The notes below the pieces were generated by a model. The model had not been told where the DNA came from. It was given only the letters and a program-made list of their open reading frames with translations, and made no database searches. A stretch of 64,000 bases of DNA, taken from RUG11247 sp045649485. GTDB lineage: Bacteria; Bacillota; Clostridia; Christensenellales; Aristaeellaceae. The DNA is taken from positions 35,656-99,655 of the forward strand of contig JAZRPZ010000088.1 in the NCBI GenBank assembly GCA_045649485.1, in the 5' to 3' direction. This document shows positions 30,509-38,835 of the stretch, piece after piece (the first letter of the stretch is position 1; the number at the start of each line of letters is the position of its first letter). The position numbers were made by a program, and so were the translations under genes.

Positions 30509-31270
30509 CTATCGGGAAAGCGTGTTCATCATGTTGATCATATAGAGCGTTGTCTCCAGGCTGCACTGTTTCATGAGCGAGGAAAGGACAAGTCCGCCGG
30601 GCGCATCTTTCGAGGACATAATCTGCAGTTTTTCTTCCAGTTCCATAAGACCGGTCTCAGTCATGCGGCAGAATATATCGGCGGTAGTTCCGAGTTCTGC
30701 CGATAGCGTTTCAAGGACTCTGCCGGCTTCGGTGTATCTGGTTGAGATAAGCGTGCGAGCGGTCTCGGACGGGCACTTTCCGGAATCTATCTGTGCGGCA
30801 AGCTGCGAAAGTTCTGCGGGTATGCTTTCCATAAGTTCGAGCGCATTGGCTATGGCGTCTGTCTGGGACTGAGCTGCGGTCAGAGATATTACCGTTTCGT
30901 CTGCGGTGAACAGTACTGTGCGGGCAGGTATATTCTCATTTTCGGAAAGCTGCCTGCAGATGCGTTCTGCATCGCTGTCCGAATCACAGCCAACGCCCAG
31001 TATTTCCCAGCCCGTTTCGGTCTCGACGACATGTCCGGCAGCGCCGCGCAGCGCGTAGGCTGCGGCATATGGGAGTGCTTCTGTTTCGGTATCAAAGCTG
31101 CCCAGCGATACCGCATACAGCCTTATTGCAGGAAGGGTGATTTTGGCCGGAATGCGTATCTGCGCCGCTGCCTGCACGGCGCTTGATGCGTTTTCGGTCT
31201 CAGGCAGCGTGTACATATAACAGCCGTACATGAAAAGGCAGCACAAAATACAAATAACCGTACGCCGCAA
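30509..31270 (-). CDS. Exported or membrane-anchored protein with SPOR-like region
   Basis: A 253-residue protein. The N-terminus (RRTVICILCCLFMYGCYMYTL) is a hydrophobic anchor or signal; YGC could be a poor lipobox. Residues about 50-110 (IRLYAVSLGSFDTETEALPY ... VETETGWEILGVGCDSDSDAERICRQL) have the order of a SPOR domain, a fold that binds denuded peptidoglycan glycans at division or forespore septa. The remainder is helical without a recognisable domain. The start is TTG 31270 with AAGGAGG 8 bases upstream. It is the first gene of a unit with the CBS protein (59-base gap) and the alarmone synthetase. I do not recognise a named family. Confidence 0.65.
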   Translation of the reverse strand: MRRTVICILCCLFMYGCYMYTLPETENASSAVQAAAQIRIPAKITLPAIRLYAVSLGSFDTETEALPYAAAYALRGAAGHVVETETGWEILGVGCDSDSDAERICRQLSENENIPARTVLFTADETVISLTAAQSQTDAIANALELMESIPAELSQLAAQIDSGKCPSETARTLISTRYTEAGRVLETLSAELGTTADIFCRMTETGLMELEEKLQIMSSKDAPGGLVLSSLMKQCSLETTLYMINMMNTLSR

Positions 31271-31335
31271 TGGCAGCGCCTCCTTCGGCAGTTTACTTTA
31301 TACGATTTTATGCGCCGTATTTCAGCGATATTCGA

Positions 31336-31364
31336 TTGACGCGGATGTTTCGTTAGGTTATAAT
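31336..31364 (+). promoter_or_regulatory. Promoter for the TIM-barrel isomerase / MFS operon
   Basis: TTGACG (31336-31341), 17-base spacer, TATAAT (31359-31364). The neighbouring GTTAGGTTATAATCTAAC (31352-31369) is an imperfect palindrome over the -10 element and could bind a repressor, possibly the DtxR-type one given its GTTAG/CTAAC arms. Confidence 0.62.
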
Positions 31365-31402
31365 CTAACTATCAGAATAAATAAAATGGAGGCTCGACTG
31401 AT

Positions 31403-32194
31403 ATGTATAAAGTACTTACCGGCGCACAGCTGTATTCCATCCGTACTCTGACCCAGACTCCCGAGGCAATGGACGCAGCCCTGAAGGCAATTGCAGATAT
31501 GGGCTACACCAGCGTTCAGCTTTCCGGCCAGGGCAGGGATATCGATCCTGCGATCATCAAGGAACTGCTGGATAAATACAACCTTATCGCCCCTGCAACT
31601 CATATCGGTTTCCAGGAGCTGGAGGAAGATTTTGACGCAGTGGTCGCCCGTCATAAGCTGTGGGGCGTAAAGTATCCCGGCATCGGCGGCATGCCCAACG
31701 AGTACCGTGAGTCTGCAGACGCGCTGAAGGAATTCGCCCGCCGTGCAAACATCATCGGCAAGAAGCTGAAGGATGAGGGCATGACCTTCATCTATCACAA
31801 CCATGCATTCGAATTCGCACGTTACGGCGTAAAGAACGGCATGGACATCCTGTTTGACGAACTGACCGACGTACAGTTCGAACTGGATGTTTACTGGGTA
31901 CAGTCCGGCGGCGCAGATCCTATCGAATGGATCAACAAGGTAAAGGGACGCATGGACGTTGTCCACTTCAAGGAGATGGTAGGCTGCATCCCCGATGAGA
32001 AGACCCACTCCATGACCAAGATGGCTCCCGTAGGCGAAGGCAACTTCAACTGGCAGAAGATCATGCAGGCATGCGATGATACCGGCGTAAAGTTCGCATT
32101 CATCGAGCAGGATAACGCAGTAGAGACCGATCCTCTGTGCTGCATGAAGACCTCCATTACCAACCTGACCAAGCTCGGAGGTCGTTTCAAGTAA
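31403..32194 (+). CDS. Sugar phosphate isomerase/epimerase (AP endonuclease 2-type TIM barrel)
   Basis: A 263-residue protein of the xylose-isomerase-like TIM-barrel superfamily. The metal-site residues appear in order: LIAPATHIGFQEL, MTFIYHNHAFEF (H-x-H), VQFELDVYWVQSGGAD (E/D ligands), VVHFKEMVG, and FAFIEQDNA (E ligand). Members isomerise or epimerise sugars and inosose derivatives. It is cytoplasmic. ATG 31403 follows ATGGAGGCT. An MFS transporter starts 3 bases downstream, so it probably acts on the imported substrate. Strong codon bias contrasts with the transporter gene. Confidence 0.88.
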   Translation: MYKVLTGAQLYSIRTLTQTPEAMDAALKAIADMGYTSVQLSGQGRDIDPAIIKELLDKYNLIAPATHIGFQELEEDFDAVVARHKLWGVKYPGIGGMPNEYRESADALKEFARRANIIGKKLKDEGMTFIYHNHAFEFARYGVKNGMDILFDELTDVQFELDVYWVQSGGADPIEWINKVKGRMDVVHFKEMVGCIPDEKTHSMTKMAPVGEGNFNWQKIMQACDDTGVKFAFIEQDNAVETDPLCCMKTSITNLTKLGGRFK

Positions 32195-32197
32195 TAT

Positions 32198-33445
32198 ATG
32201 GCCGGTATATTCAAAAGAATACACCGGGGCTGGATAATGGTGGCGGTGGGGCTGATATGCAGCGCCGCCGCCATCGGTCTTGTTCAGAACACGTTTTCGC
32301 TGTTTCTGGCTCCGGTATGCGATGAACTTGGTTTTTCCCGCTCCCAGATGAGCATGAATCAGACCATCATGGGTATTGGCATGATGGTGGTGGGCTTCCT
32401 GTGGGGTCCGCTGTTTACCAAACTCAAGCTTAAGCCGCTTATGTCTGTCGCGGCGGCGGTAACCTGCGTCTGCTATTTCATGTATTCGCTGGCGCAGAAT
32501 ATTTTTGTGTTCTATCTGCTGAGCACGGTGCTTTCAGTTTCCACGGCGCTGCTGGCATGGACTCCGCTTACGGCCATAATCGGCAACTGGTTCAATGAAA
32601 AGCGCGGTCTTGCAATAGGCATTGCCTTTATGGGCAGCGGCGTAGGCGGTATGCTGTTCAATGCGCTGGGCGGTATTCTGATAGCCTCTGTCGGTTGGCA
32701 GCAGACTTTCATGATATATGCAGCGGTCATGGTATTTACCGTGCTGCCTGCAGTGCTGTTTGTGCTGAAGGTACGTCCCGAGGATGCGGGCCTTGAGCCT
32801 TACGGCGGATATGCCGTATCTGACGGAAAAGCGGGCGAAAAGCCCGGCATGTCCCTCGGACAGGCATATAAGGGAAGCATACTGTATATGCTTTGCGGCT
32901 GCGCATTGTTGCTGGGCTTCTGCATGAACGCCATGAATCTGACTACGGCGCCGAATATACAGGCACTTGGTTACTCGCCCGTATTTGCGGCAGGCGTTGC
33001 TTCTGCGTATATGGCAGCACTGGCAGTGGCCAAAATTGCGCTGGGCACAATGTGCGATAAGATGGGCACATGGAAGGGCTGCGCAATAGCCCTTACGGCA
33101 CTGTGCATTTCGGCTGTGAGCGCAGCGTTGGCAGGATACCTGCCGTTTGTTTTCCTGCTCGTGGTCACAAACGGGCTCGGCACTGCGTTCGGCTCTGTGG
33201 CATATCCCCTTATGTCGAGGGATATCTACGGCGAAAAAGATCAGGCGGCAATAGCCGGCGTGATAAGCTCCATAGGTTCATTGGGCGGCTCATTCGCACC
33301 TACCGTATGCGGTATGGTATATGATAAGACCGGCGCTTACACTCCTTCCTATATAGTAATCGCAGCGATAACGATCGTTGCCGGCGGTTATGTGGTTTTC
33401 GCCATTGCGCGGAACATCGGAAAATGGAAACGTGTTCAGCAGTAA
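32198..33445 (+). CDS. Major facilitator superfamily transporter
   Basis: A 415-residue protein with about twelve hydrophobic segments and the central loop near residue 200 (VLKVRPEDAGLEPYGGYAV). The MFS loop 2-3 motif is weak (GPLFTKLKLKP). FNEKRGLAIGIAFMGSGVGGMLFNALGG is the oxalate/formate-antiporter-like RG-A-x-G-x-x-x-x-G region of this subfamily. The substrate is likely an organic acid or sugar derivative handled by the isomerase encoded just upstream; that is inference. ATG 32198 uses GGAGGTCG inside the end of the upstream gene, so the two are translationally coupled. Confidence 0.88.
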   Translation: MAGIFKRIHRGWIMVAVGLICSAAAIGLVQNTFSLFLAPVCDELGFSRSQMSMNQTIMGIGMMVVGFLWGPLFTKLKLKPLMSVAAAVTCVCYFMYSLAQNIFVFYLLSTVLSVSTALLAWTPLTAIIGNWFNEKRGLAIGIAFMGSGVGGMLFNALGGILIASVGWQQTFMIYAAVMVFTVLPAVLFVLKVRPEDAGLEPYGGYAVSDGKAGEKPGMSLGQAYKGSILYMLCGCALLLGFCMNAMNLTTAPNIQALGYSPVFAAGVASAYMAALAVAKIALGTMCDKMGTWKGCAIALTALCISAVSAALAGYLPFVFLLVVTNGLGTAFGSVAYPLMSRDIYGEKDQAAIAGVISSIGSLGGSFAPTVCGMVYDKTGAYTPSYIVIAAITIVAGGYVVFAIARNIGKWKRVQQ

Positions 33446-33460
33446 AAAGCCATACAGCAA

Positions 33461-33495
33461 AAGGCACCCTCCGTAAGGAAGGTGCCTTGTTTTTA
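33461..33495 (+). terminator. Terminator after the MFS gene
   Basis: AAGGCACC pairs with GGTGCCTT (stem extended with one bulge), followed by GTTTTTA. Confidence 0.75.
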
Positions 33496-33509
33496 TTTGA
33501 TATCTGAAT

Positions 33510-34628
33510 TTACTTCTTAGCTGCCTGTTCCCTGACAAAGTCTTCGTCAGCCATCCTGCAATATTTTTGTATCAGTTCGATTTCATGCGGATCGTAGGGG
33601 TGCAGGCTGGGGCGATACAGGTCATGGAACCACAGCTTGAAATTGACGTCGCGTGCGCCTCCGTTTTCGTATGTCTGCCATATGGTGTTCCAGGGTTCGT
33701 AGGTCTGATACAGTCCGGCAACGAAACCCCAGTTCCAGCAGCCGATCTTTTCCAGATAAAACAGCGGGAACATCTGCTCGACCGTATTGCCGTGCGTACG
33801 GGCCAACCATTCGGTGTTCAGTATGGGGCGACCGAGTTCCTTGAGTCGCTTGATGATGCGAATGTTGGTATCGTAAGAACCATAGTTATGATAGCTGATC
33901 AGATCGGAGTTGTCCAGACAGAACTGCTCGACCTCGGAAATTTCGGGATCGGTCTCATCGCCTCCGCAGCGCCAGTAGCATGCAGTGATCGGCTGGGAGG
34001 GATCAACTTCGCGGGCGATCTCGAAAAACTTCTTTACGTGTTTGAGTGTTACGGGATCGCGGCGTGCGGCGCCGGCCTCGTTATACATATCCCACACGCA
34101 AATGCGGGGATCATCCTTGTATTTTTCCATTATCTCCCGAACCCATATGTAATGACGTTCGGCCAGTTCCGGTTCATCCAGCAGATGGTAGCCCATAAGA
34201 TCCTCGCGGTGAGTCTGGTGCTGGCTGAATTTACGTCCGCCGTGATAGCCCCAATCATAATGCTGCGGACCCAATTTATCCGGTTTCCATTCGTCAGTCT
34301 TGGGACGCATGCAGTCGTTACCGAAGGTGACCATGCAGGAGATTCCGTATTTCCATGCAACGGCCAGATAGCGGTCGAAGCGTTCCATGAAACCATCGTG
34401 ATCCTGATCCCACACGATGAACTCAAGAATGATGCGGATGCTGTTGTAACCGGTCTCGGAGGCCAGCTTGAGTTCGCGTTCTGCGGTAACGATTCGCTCT
34501 TCAAAGCCCAGTTCCTGCCACTGATCTATGCGGTTGGCGCAGTCACTGCCCATGAAGTTGCAGCCGCGCATCCATGTGCGGTTGTTATACCACTCCCAGG
34601 CTTTTTCCTTGGACCATACTCCACCCAT
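33510..34628 (-). CDS. Putative glycoside hydrolase, clan GH-A TIM barrel (cellulase-like)
   Basis: A 372-residue cytoplasmic protein. RGCNFMGSDCANRIDQW at residues 15-31 opens the barrel, as in GH5/GH2-like enzymes; GYNSIRIILEFIVWDQD follows. ICVWDMYNEAGAARR places a likely acid/base glutamate (NE), and PILNTEWLARTHGN a likely nucleophile (TEW). GYHLLDEPELAERHY is another conserved acidic strand. It has no signal peptide or binding module, so it should act on imported oligosaccharides. I chose ATG 34628, preceded by AAGGAGGCTTG. It is the fourth gene of the nrdG-flavodoxin-ROK-glycosidase operon, 17 bases behind the ROK gene. Confidence 0.85.
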   Translation of the reverse strand: MGGVWSKEKAWEWYNNRTWMRGCNFMGSDCANRIDQWQELGFEERIVTAERELKLASETGYNSIRIILEFIVWDQDHDGFMERFDRYLAVAWKYGISCMVTFGNDCMRPKTDEWKPDKLGPQHYDWGYHGGRKFSQHQTHREDLMGYHLLDEPELAERHYIWVREIMEKYKDDPRICVWDMYNEAGAARRDPVTLKHVKKFFEIAREVDPSQPITACYWRCGGDETDPEISEVEQFCLDNSDLISYHNYGSYDTNIRIIKRLKELGRPILNTEWLARTHGNTVEQMFPLFYLEKIGCWNWGFVAGLYQTYEPWNTIWQTYENGGARDVNFKLWFHDLYRPSLHPYDPHEIELIQKYCRMADEDFVREQAAKK

Positions 34629-34645
34629 TTGGCAAGCCTCCTTGA

Positions 34646-35608
34646 TCACATATATGCTACGCTGACTGCGGCATAATCGCCGATGCTTTCACCCAGACCG
34701 GCGGGCAGTACGCGGCATACGCGGGAAGCGTGGGGCAGTGCTTCTTCTGCGATGACCTGCTCCATTGCGGGGCGGATAAGGTGTCCGCTGCGCATGAATA
34801 CGCCGCCGAGCACGATGACTTCGGGGTTGATCATATCCATCATGAAGCTGAGCAGCATGCCCAGTCTGCGTCCGCAGGAGGCGTAGATCTCCTTGCAGAA
34901 TTCGTCGCCGTCGTTTGCCATTTCTGCGATAAGGCGGGCAGTTATCTTATCAAGATCGCCGTTTACCGCATCGTACAGCGCAGGCTTTTCGCCGTTTGCG
35001 ATGGCCTTCTGAACTGCCGCGATGCCGGTGCGGGCGATGCCGCCGCCGGAGCAGAAGCCTTCGGCAGAGCCGTGCTTGCCGTAGCCGATGGGGCCGTCGG
35101 CAGCCAGACGGATGTGGCCGACTTCGCCTGCCATGTCGCTGGTGCCGGAATAGAGCCTGCCGTCCAGAATAAGTCCTGCACCCAGACCGGTGCCGAAGGT
35201 GAGGAAAGCCATGTTGTTCACGCCCTTGCCGGCACCGAATTTCCATTCGGCAACGGCGCAGGCATTTGCGTCATTCTGGAGCCTTGTTTCAACGCCGGTG
35301 CGATTGAAAAGGAAATCGGTGGCGGGAATCTCATCCCAGCCGGGCAGGTTGGGGGGAGAGAGTATTACGCCGCGCACGGAATCCAGAGGACCGCCGCAGC
35401 TGATGCCGGCGCGGGTGATGTCGGAGAACTTCAGATTATTCTCGGTCAGGAGAATCTCCATTTCGTCTGCCATCTTGCCCAGCACTTCGAGGGGAGCGCC
35501 TTCGGTGGGAAACTGACGCTTGCCCATAATGGTGATATTGTCGTTTTCTACGCTGCCGAGACTTACGGCGCACTTGGTGCCGCCGATATCATAACCTATG
35601 TAGTACAT
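34646..35608 (-). CDS. ROK family sugar kinase or regulator lacking the zinc motif
   Basis: A 320-residue ROK protein. YYIGYDIGGTKCAVSLG (ATP phosphate-1) starts it; LQNDANACAVAEWKFGAGKG has the catalytic Asp, and TFGTGLGAGLILDG and GEVGHIRLA follow. There is no DNA-binding domain, so a kinase, probably for glucose, fructose or N-acetylhexosamine. Odd feature: the ROK zinc motif C-x-C-G-x-x-G-C-x-E reads I-G-Y-G-K-H-G-S-A-E, so all three cysteines are replaced and no Zn2+ is expected. The ATG follows AGGAGGAAAT. It lies in an operon with a glycosidase downstream. Confidence 0.92.
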   Translation of the reverse strand: MYYIGYDIGGTKCAVSLGSVENDNITIMGKRQFPTEGAPLEVLGKMADEMEILLTENNLKFSDITRAGISCGGPLDSVRGVILSPPNLPGWDEIPATDFLFNRTGVETRLQNDANACAVAEWKFGAGKGVNNMAFLTFGTGLGAGLILDGRLYSGTSDMAGEVGHIRLAADGPIGYGKHGSAEGFCSGGGIARTGIAAVQKAIANGEKPALYDAVNGDLDKITARLIAEMANDGDEFCKEIYASCGRRLGMLLSFMMDMINPEVIVLGGVFMRSGHLIRPAMEQVIAEEALPHASRVCRVLPAGLGESIGDYAAVSVAYM

Positions 35609-35622
35609 ATTTCCTCCTGTTA

Positions 35623-36111
35623 TCAGGCATCTGCCAGCATCTTTTCGGCAAATGCGGGTATGCGTTCTGTGTGCAGTACAAGTTCAAGCCCCTGCTTCTT
35701 CTCGGCTTTTGCCATCATTTTCACTATCATGCGGTCGATGAAGCCGTGGGCACGTTCGGGTACTATCTCTCCTCCGAAACAGGCGCGGGCAGACGCGTGC
35801 CCGAGCAGAGCCTCGGATACGTTATTCGCGAAATATTTTTCGGATTTGGTATCGGTGCCGCAGCAGATGAACAGACCCAGTTTCTTGGTCAGCAGCACTT
35901 CTTCGCATTCCTCGAGATACATCTGGGTAAAGGGAGAAAGTCCGCCGCCGCGGATGGAGCCGCCAACGATGACTGCATCGTAGCTGTCGGGACGGGGATT
36001 GCCCTGCTTGGAAAGCTCGTGCAGCTCACTTTCGGGAATGAGCTCCGCAAGCTTTTCGGCGCACATCTTTACCGTACCTGTGGGTGATGAATATATAATG
36101 AGAGTTTTCAT
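35623..36111 (-). CDS. Flavodoxin-like protein (HemG-type domain)
   Basis: A 162-residue flavodoxin-fold protein. The FMN phosphate loop is YSSPTGTVKMCAEKL (residues 7-21, S/T-x-T-G-T form); YDAVIVGGSIRGGGLSPF is the second FMN loop, and LGLFICCGTDTK the third. It resembles menaquinone-dependent protoporphyrinogen oxidase-like (HemG) flavodoxins rather than classical electron-transfer flavodoxin. It starts 10 bases behind nrdG; flavodoxins reduce radical-SAM activases in many bacteria, so it may serve NrdG. ATG 36111 follows GGAGGTTTT. Confidence 0.86.
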   Translation of the reverse strand: MKTLIIYSSPTGTVKMCAEKLAELIPESELHELSKQGNPRPDSYDAVIVGGSIRGGGLSPFTQMYLEECEEVLLTKKLGLFICCGTDTKSEKYFANNVSEALLGHASARACFGGEIVPERAHGFIDRMIVKMMAKAEKKQGLELVLHTERIPAFAEKMLADA

Positions 36112-36121
36112 AAAACCTCCG

Positions 36122-36613
36122 TTATTTGTATGCTTCGATGACCGTGCCCTCTTCGAGGGAACGCTTTACGTCTATTGCACGCTGATTTTTTGAACCCATG
36201 AACCGCTTGTCCAGTGTGCGCTGGGCGAGGATGAAGGGGCCGTCGATGAGCACGTCTATCTCACGCAGCAGCGCGGCTTTTTCTTCGTCCGCCAGAATAT
36301 CCTCGTAAGTCCAGCCGGTGAAGGCCCATACATTGAGTCCCTGTTTCTTTGCGGCTTTTGCCAGCTCTATGCAGGGCTCAGGCTGGCAGAATGGGTCGCC
36401 GCCGGTGAGGGTAAGTCCGTCGAGGAGTATGTTCTCCTCCATCATGTTTATTATCTCGCTTGTATCCTTGATGCTGCCGCCGCCAAAATCGTGGGTCTCG
36501 GGGTTGTGACAGCCTTCGCAGTTGTGGGGACAGCCCTGCGTGAACACAGCAAGCCTGAAACCGGGGCCGTCAACGATGGAATCGTCAACAACTCCCGCTA
36601 TGCGGATATCCAT
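36122..36613 (-). CDS. nrdG: Anaerobic ribonucleotide reductase activating protein
   Basis: A 163-residue radical-SAM enzyme that creates the glycyl radical of class III ribonucleotide reductase. The cluster motif is C28-x3-C32-x2-C35 in TQGCPHNCEGCHNPETHDF; LDGLTLTGGDPFCQP is the GGD/SAM region; DVLIDGPFI and LDKRFMGSKNQRAIDV are NrdG-specific. The partner nrdD is not in the window, so it must lie elsewhere. ATG 36613 follows AGAGGTGAT. It is the first gene of a four-gene minus-strand operon with flavodoxin, ROK and glycosidase. Confidence 0.93.
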   Translation of the reverse strand: MDIRIAGVVDDSIVDGPGFRLAVFTQGCPHNCEGCHNPETHDFGGGSIKDTSEIINMMEENILLDGLTLTGGDPFCQPEPCIELAKAAKKQGLNVWAFTGWTYEDILADEEKAALLREIDVLIDGPFILAQRTLDKRFMGSKNQRAIDVKRSLEEGTVIEAYK

Positions 36614-36636
36614 TTCAAATCACCTCTATCGGTATG

Positions 36637-36665
36637 ATTATACCACAGAAAAACGATCCGTCCAA
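36637..36665 (-). promoter_or_regulatory. Promoter of the nrdG operon, overlapping the upstream terminator
   Basis: On the minus strand TTGGAC (36660-36665), 17-base spacer, TATAAT (36637-36642). The -35 element lies inside the stem-loop that ends the preceding flavoprotein gene. Confidence 0.6.
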
Positions 36666-36686
36666 TATATCGGACGAATCGTTTTG
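36649..36686 (-). terminator. Terminator of the RpiR / flavoprotein operon
   Basis: On the minus strand AAACGATTCGTCC pairs with GGACGGATCGTTT, followed by TTTT, just past the gene end at 36699. Confidence 0.78.
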
Positions 36687-36698
36687 TTCAATATTGAT

Positions 36699-37925
36699 TT
36701 ATTCTGCGGCACTCTTGCCTGCCAGTGCGCCGGTGGACCATGCTATCTGCAGGTTGAAGCCGCCGGTGGTGGCGTCGATATCCAGCACCTCGCCTGCGAA
36801 GTACAGGCCGGGCACCTTCTTGCATTCCAGGGTGGAGGGATTTATTTCCTTCACGCTTACGCCGCCGCGGGTGATGATGGCTTCCTCAAATCCGCGCAGG
36901 GAAGCGGGTGTGAGGGGAAGGTCCTTCAAAAGCAGGCGGATTGCGGTGCGCTGCTCGGCAGTTATAGCGTTTGCTGCGGTGCCTTCGGGAATATTTGCCA
37001 GAGAAAGTATGGTAAGACCCAGATTGTGGGGCACCAGCGAATCCATAATGGTGGCGATATTCCTGCGGGAGTTTTCCTTTATCTCGCGGATAAGGCGTGC
37101 ATCGAGGGTCGCGTCATCCAGCGCGGGCTTCAGGTCGATAGACATGCGCACGTTGGAAAGATCCTTGGGCATGAGAGAGGAAAGGGTTAGCACCAGCGGA
37201 CCGGAGATGCCGAAGTGGGTCATCAGCATTTCACCCTGCTCGGCGAAGATGCGCTTTTTGCCGTTGTAGGCGCGCAGCGCAACGTTCTTGAGAGACAGAC
37301 CGGAAAGGGGAGAGGTCCACTTTTCTACGGTATTGATGGGCACGAGCGCGGGCATCAGGTCGGTGACAGCAAGACCGATATCCCTTGCAAATGCGTGACC
37401 GTCGCCGGTGGAGCCGGTAAGGGGATAGCTTACGCCGCCGGTGCATACGATGACGCGGTCGGCCTTGAATTCGCCCTTATCGGTCAGAACGCCGGTGCAT
37501 GCGCCGCCGGAGATAATGAGGGAATGCACGCGGGTATTCAGGCGGATATTGACCTTAAGGCGGATAAGCTCCCTTTCGAGGGCGCGGTTTACGTCGTTGG
37601 CCTTGTCGGATTCGGGGAATACTCTGTCGCCGCGCTCGGTCTTTACCGGCACGCCCAGAGATTCGATGAGATCCATTATGCCGAAATTATCGATGGTGGC
37701 AAAGGAAGCGTACATAAAGCGGGGATTGCGCAGTATGTGGCGCATGAACTCTTCCTGTTCCGCCGCATTGGTGATATTGCAGCGGCCCTTGCCGGTAATA
37801 TATACCTTTTTGCCCAGCTTTTCGTTGCGCTCGATAAGCGTAACGTTTGCGCCTGCGCGCGCGGCAAAAAGCGACGCGAGCATGCCCGCTGCGCCGCCGC
37901 CGATAACGATCACATTTCTTGCCAT
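36699..37925 (-). CDS. HI0933/BaiN-like NAD(P)/FAD-dependent oxidoreductase
   Basis: A 408-residue flavoprotein. ARNVIVIGGGAAGMLASLFAA is the FAD Rossmann motif (residues 2-22), with GKKVYITGKGRCNITNA next, the HI0933 signature. VIVCTGGVSYPLTGSTGDG is the second nucleotide motif; GLYFAGEVLDIDATTGGFN and AWSTGALAGKSAA close the fold. Relatives include BaiN, proposed to reduce bile acid intermediates, but most have no known substrate. I chose ATG 37925; longer forms run into the upstream regulator gene. It starts 7 bases behind the RpiR gene. Confidence 0.93.
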   Translation of the reverse strand: MARNVIVIGGGAAGMLASLFAARAGANVTLIERNEKLGKKVYITGKGRCNITNAAEQEEFMRHILRNPRFMYASFATIDNFGIMDLIESLGVPVKTERGDRVFPESDKANDVNRALERELIRLKVNIRLNTRVHSLIISGGACTGVLTDKGEFKADRVIVCTGGVSYPLTGSTGDGHAFARDIGLAVTDLMPALVPINTVEKWTSPLSGLSLKNVALRAYNGKKRIFAEQGEMLMTHFGISGPLVLTLSSLMPKDLSNVRMSIDLKPALDDATLDARLIREIKENSRRNIATIMDSLVPHNLGLTILSLANIPEGTAANAITAEQRTAIRLLLKDLPLTPASLRGFEEAIITRGGVSVKEINPSTLECKKVPGLYFAGEVLDIDATTGGFNLQIAWSTGALAGKSAAE

Positions 37926-37932
37926 ATTATCC

Positions 37933-38799
37933 TCATTCGCCGGTCTTGGCCAGATATACGCTATAATCGTTCCAGATGCTTTCGATATTGCTGAAGTATT
38001 CGGAGACTTCCTGCCTGCGGCGCTGAGACAGCGCAACGATCAGCGCGTTGATAAGGGAAAGGGGCGCTGCGAAAGAGTCTACGAAGGAAGCCATGTCGCT
38101 CTTGGCATTCAGGCAGATATCCGCCGTGGAATGCAGGGGAGACAGGGGACCGTCGGTGATGGCGATGAGACCTGCGCCGCGGGAACGGGCAAATTCCATG
38201 GCCTCGACGGTACGGCTGGTATAGCGGGGGAAGGAGATGCCGATGAGCAGGTCGCCTTCGCCGATGCGGGCCAGCTGTTCAAATACGTCGGAAACGCCGG
38301 AGGTGACGCAGTCAACTTCCGGGAAGATGAAGCGCAGATAGTGTACGAAGAACTGCGCGATGGGCGCGGAAGCTCTCAGACCAAGAACATACACATGCCT
38401 TGCCTGGATAATGCTGTCTACTGCCTTTTCGAATGCGCCTACGTCCAGCTCGTCCAGAGTGGAGCGGATATTCTGCATATCTGCCTTCAGTACCTTGTTC
38501 AGCACCTGAGCATGGTCCATATCGCTGGTCATCTCGAAGCGCTGGGAAGCGGTGAGGCGGTGGCGGATAAGTTCCTGCAGGGCTTTCTGCAGCTGGGGAT
38601 ATCCGGAATAGCCCAGCGCGGCGGCAAAGCGCACGACGGTGGATTCGGATACGCCGACGTATTCGCCCAGACGGGAGGCGGTCATGAATACTACCTTGTC
38701 GTAATGGGTAACTATGCACTCAGCGATGCGGCGGTGGCTCTTGGAAAGTTTCTTGCCGCTGTGGTTGAGTCGCTGTATAAGCTCCTGTGCATTTTCCAT
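37933..38799 (-). CDS. RpiR family transcriptional regulator (HTH plus SIS domain)
   Basis: A 288-residue regulator. The N-terminal HTH_6 domain covers residues 10-85 (RIAECIVTHYDKVVFMTASRLGEYVGVSESTVVRFAAALGY, helix-turn-helix around 38-60). The SIS domain covers about 120-255 (VYVLGLRASAPIAQFFVHYL; LIGISFPRYTSRTVEAMEFAR; LIAITDGPLSPL). It normally binds a phosphosugar. It is divergent from the GH127-GH172 genes, so it may control them as well as its own operon. The ATG follows TTGGAGGAC. Confidence 0.93.
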   Translation of the reverse strand: MENAQELIQRLNHSGKKLSKSHRRIAECIVTHYDKVVFMTASRLGEYVGVSESTVVRFAAALGYSGYPQLQKALQELIRHRLTASQRFEMTSDMDHAQVLNKVLKADMQNIRSTLDELDVGAFEKAVDSIIQARHVYVLGLRASAPIAQFFVHYLRFIFPEVDCVTSGVSDVFEQLARIGEGDLLIGISFPRYTSRTVEAMEFARSRGAGLIAITDGPLSPLHSTADICLNAKSDMASFVDSFAAPLSLINALIVALSQRRRQEVSEYFSNIESIWNDYSVYLAKTGE

Positions 38800-38835
38800 T
38801 GGATATAGTCCTCCAAAAGAACATCATTTGCAAAG

